Shown: positions 24,186 through 37,560, counted from the first letter of the stretch. The stretch is 64,000 bases of DNA from Apus apus (GCF_020740795.1 NC_067294.1:496001-560000), one strand, 5' to 3'. Program-made: numbers and translations. The notes: generated by a model from the sequence alone, not told the origin.

Positions 24186-27100
24186 GGATATTGGGTCTTT
24201 CTTTAGCCTTTTCGCCTTTTGTTAGGTATACATCAGCTGGCGGATAAAAGCCAAACACTGCGAAGCCGTCTGCACTTACAGAGTTGTTCAGGGAGCTCCT
24301 TGTTAACTTTAGGGAGAGTCAAGTGCTGTACTTGGCCCCAACAGCCTTGTGCACCTTGTAGAGTCTTGCTGTTGGGTAGCATGAAGGCTTCAGCTGATTC
24401 TGCAGTAGCTGGAGCAGAGTGGTGCCTATCCAGAAATAGAGAAGTATTTTAAAATTAAATTTATTCAGTGATTTTCCTTGGGACAGATTGTTATGTGTTT
24501 GTTTAAGTGTCATTAGAAGCAGCAGGTTGGAGCTGGGCCAAGCAGCAGTGAGTGGTTGGACACTGTCCTCCTGGTACAGGGAGGTCACCTGGATCACCTC
24601 CTTCTCCTCCTCTTCCTCCTCCTCCTGCTCCCACCTGATCTCTGCACCATGGGCTGTGGCACCAGCCCAAGGGGGAAATGGAGGTGATTAAAGCTGACAC
24701 CAGGCTACTGAGGTTTGGGGACAGATCCAGAACAGGCTTTGGCAGCTGTGAGGTCAGAGTGGGTCCTGAGTGGGTGCAGCTGGCAGGCCCCAGGTGACAC
24801 TGCTACCCCTCCTGAGGACACCTGCACATGTCTGCTCTGCCTGGGGATGGGGCTGCAGCAGGAGACCAGAGACCCTCAGCAGGTTGCTGCCTGCCCTGGG
24901 CTGGAGCTTCCTCCTGGGGAAGGATGGGTTCTGGGGAGCCCTGGCTGAGTCCTGGAGGCCCTGTGAGGCTGCAGCCCCTCCAGCAGTGCCCGGGTGCTGG
25001 CACCAAAGCCAGCTCTGGCAGTTGCAGCCACTGCCCACACTCCTGCCATGGCTTTGTCTCTGCTTTCTGGTACATTCATCCTGTTCTCCCTACAGTGCAG
25101 TGAAGAACTGCAGAACACCGAGCTCTAAATCCTGCTCCAGTGGGGTCTGCCTGATATGGGCCAAACCTGCAGGGAGGCAATTTTCATTTTTTTTATGACA
25201 AGAAGAAATAAGGGTTTTCAAGCAGCAATAGACCTGAGCACCAGCCTAACAGGCCTTTGAAAGCTGCTTTGAGCACTTCTCAGCTGTTCTTCACACCGGT
25301 CTGACCACAGAAAATGTCAGGCTTCAGTTACCTCATTAAACACAGATGCAAATAACAGCCCTGCTTGCAGCGATACATCACCTTTAAGTGTTCCCAGGTG
25401 CTTCCAGCCAGCAGTGAGTGCCTCAGCCCAGAGCAGGGCCTGTGGCTCAGCCAGCAGAGCCAACTGGGCTATAAATACTGCTGAGCAGGGCGCTCCAGCC
25501 TCAGCCTGGGGGAATGGTTGTAGTACAGGAGAGGGAGCATGGAGGGGGTAAGTGTTTAACAGACTGCTGCAAATGTACCTCTGCTTTATGGAATTAAGAT
25601 GCAATTAGTTGAGCTTTTTGCTGATGCTTTGTTTGATCATGCAGTGATTTGGGGTCTGGCAGTTTGCTTCTCCAACAACTCCTGCCTGTGGAGCAGTGCT
25701 CCTCTTTGCAGGAGGGCTGGAGAGCAGGATCCAGGCTGCTTGTCAGCCTGGTGAAGAAAAGCTTAGTGGAGAGGCACAGTCGGGTTTGAGTCCTTGTGTT
25801 GGAGTCACAGAGCAGTGCCTGCAGGCATCTGGGAGTTGTATCTTGGCCATAGTACAAGCTGGTGTCCCTCAGACCCCTGCCCCTGCTGTGAAGGGTGTTT
25901 GACCAGAGCTTCCCTTCCCTGGCTCCTCTCACCCCACAGCTGTGTCTGCTCCTACCAGGCGGTGCTGCCTCTGTCCCAGCTCTCCTGGCTCTTCTGTTGT
26001 CTGCCCAGGGCACACATCTTCTCCTGAACTCCTCTCAGGAGGAGCTGAGGGAAGCTTGCCTCCATAAGTAAAACTCAACCCTTGGGGATTTCCCTCTTTG
26101 AAAAGCTTTTTCCTGGTTTTTGTTTCTTTGTGACTTCAAGATTTTTATGCTTACTTAGGACTCTTACCTGCCCATGTAAGTCTCCAGGGCTAAGGTGGGT
26201 GCTAAGGAAGCTGGCTTTCATCAGGGAGCCTGCACGCTGCTCCTGGAGCTGCTGGGTGTCTTCCACTCCCACTGACTCCAGCTTCCAGGAATGCAGGGCC
26301 AGCCCTGCCTCGTGTTTGAGGCCAGACAGCAGCAGGGAAGTCACTTTTTTTTAACCTTTATTTTATGAGATCAGAAATACGAGGTTTTTTTCTTATGGTT
26401 AATATGGGTCCCTCAGTTCCTCATTGGCCCCACCACATCCACTGTGGTAATGCCACTATCTTCCCCACTGTTAAGTCTTGCAAGTAGTAGGTGACACCTT
26501 CTCCTCTTCATACATCCAAGAGGTGTCTAAATGCTGGTGAGTTTTTTCTAGCACATATTCTTTTCCTTAAGTTAGTAGCAAGCAGCTCTGTTTGTGACTC
26601 TATGCATAATCTTTCTCTGTCTTGCTTTGACTTGCTGTCCTCTTCAGCATGCACAGAGCCTGCTCCAACCCCTTTAAATTATCAGCTAAAACTATCTTCT
26701 TGACCTGCTGATCTGAATCTTTCTGCTTGCTGCTCCCACACTGAAGCAATTTCAATGCTTATGTCCTTCCTTTCAAGCTTCTACCTTGCTCCTTTTCTTC
26801 CACCTTTCCTGACCTATCCTCCTACCCATGACCTCCAGCCCTTCTTCATGGCCCCCTGATGCTGGCCAAGGCCCCTTTTTGGTCCCTTCCCCATCAGTGT
26901 CCCACAGAGCTGGCTGCAGGGGCCACATGTGCCCAGGGCATGGGCCAGCCCAGGCTCCCTTCCCATCTGGAGCTGTTGCTTGCCCTGTGCTTTCCTGAGA
27001 AGGATTTTAGGGCTTGCTCTAAGGAAGCAAAACACAACAAAACGTTTTTCAGCAAAACTTGCAGGCGGAAACATGTCTTCAAAGCTTTACAGTCCAGTTC

Positions 27101-30006
27101 ACTACAGCTTTTCTTTCTGTCCTACTTTGTACATACCAGGCTTTGTTGCAATAGATCTAAAGCAACGTGCTACGCTCCTTAGGGCAAGGGCTGTCTCTCT
27201 TTGTTCTGCAGAGCCTCCAGCAGCTTCCAACAATCCCTTCACGCTTCCTGACGTGGGGAGGAGGGTGAAGAGAGGCCCAGTGCTTGAGAGACAGATGTCA
27301 TTAAAATGCAGTGGAAAAGGGTCTGAAGTGAAACACAGCACAGTGACGATCTAGATCATGAAGCTTAATGATTTCACTGTTGCATGCAAAATGATCATTG
27401 TTTTACTTGCCGGCTGTGGGAGGCAAAGCCAGGCTGCCACAGGAGAGCAGCGTGGCTGCTGGGCTGGCAGGGCTGCAGCAGGGTCAGGCTCTGCCCCAGC
27501 CCTGCTGTCCCTGCCTGCGCTCTGCCTGGCCCCGCACGCCGCAGAGCTGGGCCGGAGCGGGACAGCCCCAGCTTGGGAGGAGCATGGAAAACACCACCTG
27601 GGAAGTCCCTGCTGGAATCTTCTTTGGGGAAAGGTTGGCCTGAGTGTTTCAGAACAAGTAAGAAATGTAGAAAGGCTCTTCAGAAATCTCTTCTTTGCAC
27701 GATTTATCTGCACAGGGGCTTCAGAAAAGGTGCATACATCTGAGTGACAGGTCCCTCTGCACAAGCCTGACCTAGTGTGCCTGCTCGGGTTTCCATGGGA
27801 GTGTCTGGCTATGGGATGGGTTTGTGCCTCCCCAGAGGCTGAATTTCAGCTGGGCTCCAGCCCTGTGCCACAGCCACCAGCTGTTTGATAAACAGCAAAT
27901 CCCACTGATAGCTCTGCAGAGGGTGCTTTTTCTAAGGTGAAAATTACAGGGCCAGGGTAGATGTGGTGTGTTTTGGAAGCACCTGCAAGTAACTGTCAGG
28001 ATGGGAAGTCGCTTTGCTCGTCTCACAGGCACAGAGCGGGGCAGGGGTGCCCACACTGTGCTCACATTGCTGCTTTGAACTTCCTTTCCTGTTTGATTGT
28101 TCCCTTAATCAAAAGAAAATGAACTCCAATTAAGGTATCTTAGATTATGATTTGTGTCAAATTAAGACTGCTGGTGTACCTTTGAAAAAGCAGAAGTGCT
28201 GAGGCCTGATTCACACGGGACTTAGAAGACAAAGGGGTGGATCAGGCTTCTCAAGTAAATGCAGCAAGAGCCTAGCTTGATTCATGCAAATCAGTTTTCA
28301 CATAATGTGAGATCCTGCTGTTTGAGATAGGATGGGAGACTGACATGAGCATTATAATAGTGTTTTGGAAATGAAAAGGGCGTATCCATGGCTGCGTGTT
28401 TTCCCAGGCCTGTTGGTGCATGTCCTCTTGGCGGGATGCACATCTTCTGTGTGTACTTACAAGGAGGCTTCCAGCAGCCCCTGAACCTGCAGGAGCAGCG
28501 TCTGTCACAACAGAAACCTCTTTCAGCACACGGAGATGGGCTGGGTGGTTGCAAGGGCTGCATTGTAGAAGGTTCCCTTCAAGTGCCAGGTGCATGTCTA
28601 GTGCACCACTATATAAACACTTCTGAACTGTTGTCATACTATTCCACAAAAAAACCACAACTTTTAATATAACATTTATTGAGAATTTTGAGCTCTACAA
28701 GCACTGGTTTTGAATTAAAAGACAGCCATGGCAGGATGTAGGCAGAAAGCTCAGTTTAAGTCCCACTGAATGGAACTGCATTTAACAGTGGAAATTTACT
28801 GAAATCTTGGAACTTAAAAGCAGAGAGACTTTAACTCCTGTTGTGTATACTTCTTAGAGATAAGCACCAGGAGCTGTTTAAAACGCAGACAGCAATTACT
28901 CTGGTGATGCATTTTGTGCTGAACATACTCCTTGTTTTTTCCCTGGAAAGGAAAGACAAGCCCCAAGGTCCAGTTGGGGATGGGTGCAGGGAACAAACCC
29001 TGCTCTGGTGGAGCCATGAGCCATGTGGCAGCCAAGGATCAGCTTTGGGGCTCAACCTGGGCTGTCATGGGTCATTGCTGCCATCGGGGTGGGGGCTGGT
29101 GGGGCTGTGCCTTGGTTAGATGCTGAGGGAGGCTGGTTGCACCCAGAGTCCTGCAAAGCACCCACCTGCCCGACACTCGCGCTGCTTCTCCAGGGTGAGC
29201 TGGGGCCCTGTCCCCTCCTGCTCTGCACCTCTGCAAGCCTCTGCTTTGCCAGCTGGGAAAGAAAATGACCCATTCGAAGAGCTGCATTTTGTGCTCCTCA
29301 AGCAGGTGCAAGGCTCTGCAGGTGAGGATTGGGCCTCTGGTGGCTCTCAGGGGGTGACTGTCCTTTAAATTGAGAAGCCAACCCTGAACGGTCAAAGGCC
29401 CTGAAAGGCACAAGAATAACAAATAGGGATTGAAAGCTAAAGAGAGAGAAAAATCTTAATTAGATCTCCAGCAACCTGTAGAGGAACACATTTGGATTAA
29501 AACGACACGGAGCTTTGTAGTCTCAGGGTTTCAGAGCAAGACTGGGAGATTATTCACATTTGCTATTTGTGAAGCTGGATTGCTTTCTCTGTGAACTTGT
29601 CTTTTTAACTTCTCACCTTGTCAGAAAATTGTGAAAAGCTGCTGGGATGGTGTATTTGGGGTAGTTCTTATCACAGCACATAGCAGAAACATTTCCATGG
29701 TTTCAGAGCATGGGCAGAATTTCCTATTTAATCCTGTCCTCCCTGAGTTAACTCCTTTTCCCTTGTGGTAAGCCAGCCTGTCCACCATTCACCAACCTGC
29801 CTTATATTTCTCTACTGTTGATATTTTCTCTTTGTGAATATCTATCAATATTTAATACAGTGGTGTCAGTTTTGCTGTAAGATGAGAGGAACTACTAGAA
29901 ACCTTGAATTATACATTGCTGGTCTGGGGAAAGCTGGGGAGAGTTTTCTTTTGGACCCAAAGCTCTTGGAGCTGATCTCCAGGACTTGCAGCTTGAAATC
30001 CTAATA

Positions 30007-30351
30007 ATGGATGAGCAGCAGAAGAAAGTTATTCAGCGGCACGAGGGAAGGCCCCGCAAAGTGAGGTTCAAAATCTCATCATCTTACAGTGGCCGAGTGC
30101 TGAAGCAGGTCTATGAGGACGGGCAGGAGCTCGAGCCCCCAGCCAAGGAGCACTCGCGGCGTTTCCTCCGCCACAGCTTCGAGCCAGGGGACCACTTCTG
30201 TGGGGCTGGGGAAAGGTCCGAGAACAGGTTCTACCCACCAGCCAAGCTGACTGCCCAGAGGATCAGCATCTTGAAAGAGGACAAGAAGTACAGCCTGACC
30301 AGTAGCTCACCCCTGCTCGGTGACTGCCAGCCTGGTGACAGCCACTGCCGG
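30007..30351 (+). CDS. GRXCR2: GRXCR2 coding exon 1
   Basis: The ATG at 30007 opens a 115-codon exon that ends CAC TGC CGG at a perfect donor (CGG|GTAAGT, phase 0). The frame is open a few codons further upstream but without an ATG, and the N-terminus MDEQQKKVIQRHEGRPRKVR fits the family start. The block KVRFKISSSYSGRVLKQVYE, followed by DGQELE, is almost identical to human GRXCR2 as I recall it. LTAQRISI is a second conserved stretch. The middle, rich in arginine and aromatic residues, is diverged. GRXCR2 (glutaredoxin and cysteine-rich domain containing 2) is a hair-cell protein at the base of stereocilia; loss causes recessive deafness DFNB101 in humans. No signal peptide or membrane segment is visible, consistent with a cytoplasmic protein. 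It lies divergent to SH3RF2. Confidence 0.96.
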
Positions 30352-32390
30352 GTAAGTGGTGTCCAGCCTGGAAACCAGCTGCTGGCTGAGCCACCTTGGA
30401 CCCATCTGGTAACAGCAGTCTCAAGCTGGGTCTGCACTCAGTCAAAACTCAGCTTTGCTAGTCCAGGACCTTGAAAGGGTGACTGTAAATCTTCAGCCTT
30501 TACCCCACAAACCCTGCATTCTGCTTCCTTGCAAAGGACAGGAGCTGTGTGAGTTGCAGCATCTGCTGCTCTGCTCCCACCGGGCTGGCTTGCAGCTGTC
30601 CCCCTGTATAATGATACATTTCCATATATATCAGCATCCATATGCAGTCATCCTACTGCGTCTAAAGCAGTCAAATGTAAGGTGGATATTATCTTAATTA
30701 GTTATATTTAAAACACTGAAGTTGCATGACTTGAGCTGGCAAAATGGTTGGTGCCACCGGCAGCGTCCCAGTGAGCCCCTGAGCGGGGCCTCCACGTGCC
30801 CTGGCAGGTCAGAATTCCCCTTTGGCTGCTTTGAAAATCCCAGCTTTGTTTCACTGGGCATTTTATTCACATATAATTAATGCAATTGATACAGAAGTGT
30901 ATCTTTAGTCCTAATAAAAAGCCAGTAAATGTGTAGTACATGTTCAGTTGATGAATACACAGGGATTGTTAGTTTTCTTCCTCTGTTAAATTACATTTAT
31001 GTGTATTTTACTGCTGTTTGGTTTTATCAAATCTAGATGTACCAACGAAACAATTCAATTACCAGTGATGGCACATTGGCACTGTTGATAACAGCCACGT
31101 CACGCTGATATGCAGAATCTGAATGGAGTAGGTTATACTGATAGAATCAGCAGACTCATAAAACTCGACCCACGTATGTTCAAAGAAAGGAGAGGGGGGT
31201 GAGGCTGGAGGGAAACTCCAAGGGAAAGGGGATGTCAGTCAAGTGCATCAACTTCTGTGATGGAAAGAGAATGTTGTCATGTGTTGTGGTCTTTGGGTAA
31301 AGAAGGAATGTCATTCTGGCTGACACAGCTAGAGGGGCTAAAGTGCTTTAAAAAGTATAAAATGCTGTTTATGACCTTGGTTTGAATGCATTTGGTCTAT
31401 TGAGTCTTGGTGCTAATCAAAGTTGTGTGTGGGAAACCCAGGTGGCTCATATTTGAACTGTGTTTAGTTGATATACTGAACATCTATTTTAACTGAATAT
31501 ATCAAACCATGATGAATGTCTCCTGCCTGAAGCTGGAGCACTAATGTGATCTTATCCATACCATTAATTTGTTCTGCATTCCTGGGCAACGCTCATCTCT
31601 ATTCCCTAGTTTTCCTAACCGTAAATACCTTGAATACTCCCACTATCCAGTGGGAGTTCTGTTTTGCATCAACATGCATTTGGTATTTGGAGACACCATG
31701 TCTGTCTCAAGGCTTTTCAAGCCTCCTGCAAATGGTGAGGATTTGTGTTCACCTGTCACCTCCCCATGCTTCTCCCCATAGAGAAGCAGGTGCCCAGTGG
31801 CCAGGAGAGCCACCAGCCACCTCGTCAGCATTGCTTGCTGACACAGATACCTAAACAGACTGAAATATGAAGAGTGTGTAAAACAATAGGCTGAGGTAAC
31901 TGCCATGTGACACCAGTGCAAAGGGAAGAGGGACCTGGTGAGCAAAATGCTGCTTTCAGGGAAATGTTTGACCATACCAAGCTTCACTTTAGAACTATTA
32001 CAAACTAATACAAATTCAGGTGTGCCCAGAGATGGGTATTTAGACTGGCTCTTCACTGTTAGGAACACAATCTAGCACTAGATAATGAGGTTTTTCTATA
32101 ATCTGATCCTTTTGCCAGCATTCATAAATTAGAAAGAAAAGTTTTAGCTATGAAAATCCCCATTAAAGGCCGCAGAATGGGTCACCAACATGGGACATTT
32201 CTACTTCTGGCCCAAAAACATGAAAACCCCTCTCCACTCCCCAGCTACTCAGCCTTCAAAGAAATGTAGGTCAGGCCCCAGTGCAGAAGTTGCTTTTCCA
32301 TACATGGCAACACTGCTGCTCTTGGAACTGGGGCTGAGGTTCTTCTCGAGGTATTTATGCTGGTGAGACACTGATAAGATCCTTCTACAG
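30352..32390. other. GRXCR2: GRXCR2 intron 1
   Basis: Bounded by GTAAGT and an acceptor ending ccttctacag. No other exon or known repeat was recognised. AT-rich stretches around 30.85-31.1 kb are present. Confidence 0.85.
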
Positions 32391-32606
32391 GCTTCTCCAA
32401 TTCTAGATTTTGGCAAGATAATAATCTACACTAATAACCTGAAAATCATCCGTGCACCAATGGACCAGAAAGAGCTCATGAGAAGAGTCATCCAGACTGA
32501 GGGGATAAGTGACTGGGCCTTCGTATATCGGGAAAAGAAAGAAAGACTTGGTGGTGGACACAAAAAAGATGTGGAAAAGAAGATTGTCTGTAACCCCTAT
32601 GTGCAG
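32391..32606 (+). CDS. GRXCR2: GRXCR2 coding exon 2 (glutaredoxin-like core)
   Basis: A 72-codon exon (ASPILDFG... to ...NPYVQ) with acceptor ccttctacag| and donor CAG|GTAAGA; both ends are phase 0. The stretch ILDFGKIIIYTNNLKIIR plus APMD is nearly invariant in GRXCR proteins and corresponds to the first strand of the degenerate glutaredoxin-like fold. The catalytic CxxC of true glutaredoxins is absent here, as in the family. The remainder is rich in lysine, arginine and glutamate (EKKERLGGGHKKDVEKK) and is shorter and different from the acidic human counterpart, so this linker evolves fast. Confidence 0.95.
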
Positions 32607-34361
32607 GTAAGAGAAAATGTAAAGTGCTGTTGGGTCTTACAGCCCTGGCCAGACTACTGAGTGTTGCCACCCAAGCCCCATCTGTGTCTGCATCTGGCAC
32701 TTAACTACATCTGGATTACAAGCACCACTTTGTTCCTCTTTCCACTTGGGAGATAACTGATCAACACTGCTGTGTGGCTTGTGCTCTGGGGACAGCTATT
32801 CTGATTCCAGATGTTCATGTCTCCCACTTGATTCCTCCTCTGGAGATTGCTGATGTTTAAATAGCTTGGCTTAGGTCCATCCTTTGTCACTGTCTCCCAG
32901 TGGAAGAGAGCAGACTGGGGTTTCTCCAGCCTGACAAAGCTAAACACAGCTGCTCTGTGGTTGAGACTGCCCAAGGCTAAAATTTTAATATCAGCTGAAA
33001 TAAGATTGTGCCTTCCACTTATTTTCTCACAGGTTAGTCTTTGTTGGTCAGAATCCCAATTAGTCTGACCATAATTTGATCCCACGAAACACAATGTTGT
33101 CATGCAGGGCAAATAAACACTACAGTTTTGCAGATCTGAGACTGACCTGTGCTGAGGGCAGGTTCCCTTGGTCCTTCTGCAGCCACCAGCCTTTCTTATG
33201 GTTGACCTGCACAAGGACCCCAGGAAAACTGAAAACAGCCTTGGGAAACTAGGTAGGAATTTTGACTTTTGTCGGTTTTGAAATAAACTGGATTTTCAGA
33301 AAGGGAGTTTGAATATAAAAGCAAATATCCATCCCATCTACTGGCAGACACCCCTCTGAGTCATTGAAAAATGACTCCTGGCCTCTTGGGGGAATATAAG
33401 TCAAAAAGACCTCCATAAGGTCACAGATTGTCTTCCTGCAGGCCCCTCAGTGGAGGAGCAGCTTTGGAGTAGGACAACAGCTCCCTTAAGGTGCCCTTCC
33501 AGAGAAACTGAACTCTGTAAGAACTCAGCAAAGTACTTCTGTTCTCCCTGGTGTTTGGGAATTAAAAAATAAAACTTGAAGGTCGTAAAGCTGTGATTTT
33601 TTTAAGAATAATTTTTGATTTTTCTATACACTGGTATAATGAACATTCATCTAAAGATGGCCAAACCACAGGAAGGTTATTCTTCTGGGAAGTCAATCAA
33701 TTTGGACTATTGAATTCATAAGCAGGCACCAATATGAAGTGTATCTGGCACCAACTCCCCCTCTCTTAGTCAAAACCTCATCCCATCCTGCAGATCTCTG
33801 AACCTGACATCAGGAGAACAAACCTATGTCGTGCTGCATTCTTCCTGAGGCAGGTGCTCCATTTCTGGGCTCAGGGGCAGCACTCAATTTTAAGATGGGA
33901 TTCAAAAGAGGCTGCCTGGGAGCCAGCTGCAGGCACAAGGGACAGCCTGAAACAAGCTGTGGGTGATGAGGGGCTGTGGGCAGAGAGTGAGGGGCAAAGT
34001 GTGAAGAAAGGAAGTGTGGCTGAAAACCTGGGATGCAGAACTGAGGAGATGGATGTGCTGGGAAGTGATGGGTGGAGCTGTGCAGACCCTCACAGGAGGA
34101 GAAAGATGGATTTGCAAATATTGTGTTATAAAGCCCAGTCATGTTAATTTCTCATTTTGCAGAAGTATCCACAGATTGTCCCCAGCAAGATGGAAGCCTT
34201 TTTCTTGATTATATTGCTGTAGAGACCTGACTATTATTGGCAGAGTGGCTTGTCAGGAGGAACAAATACCTAAAAGACCGGAAGCCAGAATTTCAAGCCT
34301 GTTACTGACTTTGGTGTCTAATACTCGGTAACATTTTTTTTCCATGACCTTTCTCTTTCAG
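32607..34361. other. GRXCR2: GRXCR2 intron 2
   Basis: Bounded by GTAAGA and an acceptor ending tttctctttcag. No other coding segment recognised. Confidence 0.85.
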
Positions 34362-34541
34362 GGGGGAGATGCTGGCCACGGTTGTTCCCAGTGCAAAGGG
34401 TCAGGCTCTGCTCCTTGCTCCCTGTGCCACGGAAGCAAGTTTTCAATGCTGGCAAACAGGTTCAGAGAGTCCTACAGGGCGCTCCGATGCCCGGCTTGCA
34501 ACGAAAGTGGCCTGCAGCCCTGCCAGATCTGTGCTCCCTGA
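34362..34541 (+). CDS. GRXCR2: GRXCR2 coding exon 3: cysteine-rich C-terminus and stop
   Basis: This exon encodes the last 59 residues and a TGA stop at 34539-34541, giving a 246-residue protein, close to the roughly 248 of the human protein. Four CxxC pairs are visible: C195/C198, C206/C209, C230/C233 and C241/C244, in the order CSQC, CSLC, CPAC, CQIC. This is the zinc-finger-like, DnaJ-type cysteine-rich repeat that defines GRXCR proteins and probably binds two zinc ions. The segment HGSKFSMLANRFRESYRALR is essentially identical to mammals, so this end is under strong selection. An ATTAAA hexamer at 35184 and an AATAAA at 36023 are possible polyadenylation signals; I cannot tell which is used. 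Confidence 0.96.
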   Translation, partial: GGDAGHGCSQCKGSGSAPCSLCHGSKFSMLANRFRESYRALRCPACNESGLQPCQICAP

Positions 34542-36109
34542 TCAGGATCCCTGCAGCAGGCTACAAGCACCACAGCAAGATTTTGTTGAAAGCTTTGAAT
34601 TTTTTAATCTTCAAGCAGCCTGGCTATGATAAGTTTTTAAAAGATAGGAAAGGCACATGACACACATCTCGCCTTAAATGTGAACACTGCACCTCTGCTA
34701 TGAGCTGTCCCCCTGTCTGACTTCTGACCCAGCCCAGACCCTGGTGCCTGCAGGGGTCACCTGGAGGAAGCTCCCTGCATTCGGAAGCTAAGCACCTGTA
34801 TAACTGTCTCTGGCATCTGGAGCTCAGCCTGAATTTGCCAGCACTGCCTCTCAGTTGGGTACCTGGTGCCAGGTGAGACCCAGCAGGCACTCCAGCAAGG
34901 CCAGGAAAAGCAGCATTAGGTGCAGTTTGGGCAGGTTGGTAACATGTCAGGGTGTAAGGTCTGTTTGCACTACACCAGCAGAGTGGTGCCTCCCCTGGGG
35001 TTTAACTCGTTAAATGTTGTAAAATTACACTGTCTGTTGTAGTTAACTCTGTAGTTGCCTTGCAGTGTCAGAGGAACTTCCTAAAGATTTTGCTGATTCT
35101 GACACCTGCTTTAGTGGGCACAATGTTTCCTTTGGGGTCTGATTTATGGGAAGACACTGAAAACCCTTCCCAAACCTGCAGGTATTAAAAGTGTACAGTA
35201 ATTTATTATTATAAATAGAAGTTATTAAGTTTTTTGCCTACTTATGAAGTGCTGAACTAAAGCTCCACTGTATGATGCTCAGCACTTTTCAGGATCAGGC
35301 TGGTGGTGAGCAGGACTTCTGTTGCTTAATATCAATCCCATGTTGTAATCTACAGAAGGTAAACTCTAATTAGCTGAGGCGAAGAGATGTTGTGGGACGC
35401 TTTGCAGGCTGCCCCTGGTGGCACAGAACACAGGGGCTTTGAGAAGCTGAGGCAAACAGGAAACTGTTTCTTCCCCAAAGCCTTCACTTATTACATTTTC
35501 TATTCACTAGGATTTTTAATGCAGCCCTAACTCACATATTACCTCTGAGACTGGTGAGTTAGGAGACTGCTCACATGTGCTTCATGCTGAGGTTGCAAGC
35601 CTAGGCAGGGTAATTTATGGCCAAGTTTCCACTTTCCTAAGGTAGGTTATGAGATTTCCCTGCAATACTTAAATTATTAGAAATAATGCAGGTTTAGCTC
35701 TTACACTTCCATATGTTTCCTACTGAAATTGTTCAGTGGGTACTGAGAGTTTATTTTTAAAAAAACCTTATAAATCTATAGCAGATACTTTATTAGCTTA
35801 ATTTCTCATATCAGGACCTGCAGTATGAAAAGATGTAGTCCTGTGGGTATTCATTGAGGGTAGAGGAGACCTCACAGATCAGAAGTTGTTGTCAAGCAGA
35901 TCTCTCCCCTCAAGTTTGACCTGTTTGATCTCGGTTTGTTGGGCTTGTTTAAAAAGATTGCCAGCTTCAGACAAGGGAAGAGCAACCAGGCGAAAAATGG
36001 TGCCTGATAGCTTAATGTTTACAATAAAACTAGGTGAAAATAGGCATTTATCAAATCAATATTTATTGTTCTTCCGTGATGACGAAGTTTCTCGAGCACT
36101 GTTACTCCA

Positions 36110-37560
36110 GCTGGCTGTGTCAGCTCTTCCCCTTCCTCTGCCCCGGCGCTGGGCTCAGGCAGCCGGGAGCCGAGCGCTGCCCTCCCGCGCCAGGGCCGGG
36201 GCAGCGCTGGGGGGGGTTGGCTCCCCCTGCTTTAAGCCCACTCAGTTTATTTTGGAAACACCTGACTTGATTTACCCAATAAATGCTCTCTTTCCAGTGA
36301 AAAAGGGGGTTGAACTCTCCTAAAGCAGCACGGCGAGGCTGCTGCTGAGGCACGGGGTTAGTTCGACGACGTTTCTGCAGCCAGAGGTTCCGTCCGTCGA
36401 GGAAGGGCCCGGGGAGCCCGGCCGGGTGCGAAGCCGCTGCTCGGGGCTGTTCCCAGCCCCCAGAGGCACACACAGACAGACGCACACACACACACACCAG
36501 CCCGGGCCCGTTCCCAGCTCGGGGCACAGGCTGCCGTGCGGCCCCGGGGCTGCAGCCGCAGCGCTCGGCGGTTCTGCTGCCCGGGGCCCACACAGGCTGG
36601 GCTGGGCAGGGTCTGCGGGGCCGGGCCGCAGTGGGGGACACGGTGGGGGTGCAGGCTGGTGGCAGCGCCCCTTCCAGCGCCCCTTCCAGCCCGGCCGCCT
36701 GCTCCGGTGCCCGGGAGCGCCGCGGGCTCAGCCCGCTCCGGAGCCGCTCTGCCCGGCTCTAGTTCCGCGTTAAGCGCCGGCTCCGCTCCCCTTCTCTCGC
36801 AGACACTCTTCTGTGCTCCTGCCTCCCCGGTGACTGCCTGGAGAACCGTAAATCGTGTCTGCGGGAGGGACACCGGCGGGGCCGGGGAGCAGAGCCTGGC
36901 TCCGAGCCCTCTCGGGGGTCCCTCCCTGCCACCTGGTGGGTGCGTGGGTGCTGCCTGCGCTCAAAGCTCAGTTTTCCTCCTTATCAGAGTTTTTTTTCAT
37001 GCTTAGATGAAAACTGGCGTTTCTGCACCCGAGGTGTCAGTCGGTGCATCCAAGGCTCTGCAGCCGAGAGGGCTCCTGGCACTGCCCGGCACCCCGGGGT
37101 GCCCGGGTGGCCCCACCCGCCCTGCCCTCCAGCAGGGACGCTGCTGGCCCTGGGGCTGTGGCCCTGGTGGAGAGTGGGGTCCTGTTCTTGGCTAGAAACA
37201 GCCTCACCGCTGCTCGCAGAGCACTGAAACATCCGAGAGGGACTGGGATGCAGCAAACAAAGCCACCGAATCCTGTCTGCTGCCACAGCCGTGCCGGGCC
37301 AGCCTGCTCCCAGCCCTGGCGGACTCGCTGGGCACGGCAAGGCCGCCCGGTGGTGCCAGGGATGCGCAGCCAGGCCGGCAGCACCTGCCCTTCCGGGGGC
37401 TGTGCCCGGCGGCTGGGATCTGCTCCAAAGGAAGGTCGGCTGGGTAGAAAGGAGTTCAGCTTTCCTGTCCCCGCAGAGGGCGGCCCCGCTCGCTGCAGCA
37501 CGGCTTGCGGCCCGGCAGTGCGCCCGGCGTTGGGCTCTGAAGGAGGCTTTAAAGTGAAGA
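36110..37560. promoter_or_regulatory. CpG-rich block, candidate promoter (possibly PRELID2)
   Basis: High G+C and frequent CpG over about 1.4 kb between GRXCR2 and the PRELID2 exons. It includes a short CA-repeat (about 36483-36498) and a duplicated 14-base unit at 36665-36690. Its position upstream of PRELID2 on the plus strand suits a promoter, but I see no PRELID2 first exon in it. Open frames on both strands are a by-product of the base composition. Confidence 0.5.

Larger units (their letters stand above)
19653..30006. other. Intergenic region between divergent SH3RF2 and GRXCR2
   Basis: About 10 kb, minus the SH3RF2 promoter zone at its left end. I see no exon of a known family on either strand. 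It contains an orphan CpG-rich block at 23.44-24.18 kb, an ancient-repeat-like segment at 22.14-22.30 kb, a TCC-rich pyrimidine tract near 24.60-24.63 kb, and otherwise unremarkable mixed sequence. The last few hundred bases should contain the GRXCR2 promoter and 5' untranslated region, but I find no clear TATA box to fix the start. Confidence 0.6.

Noticed and set aside
23394..24258. Several overlapping open frames above 200 codons on both strands
   Set aside because: They coincide with a CpG-rich block where stop codons are rare by composition; no domain, no splice pattern.
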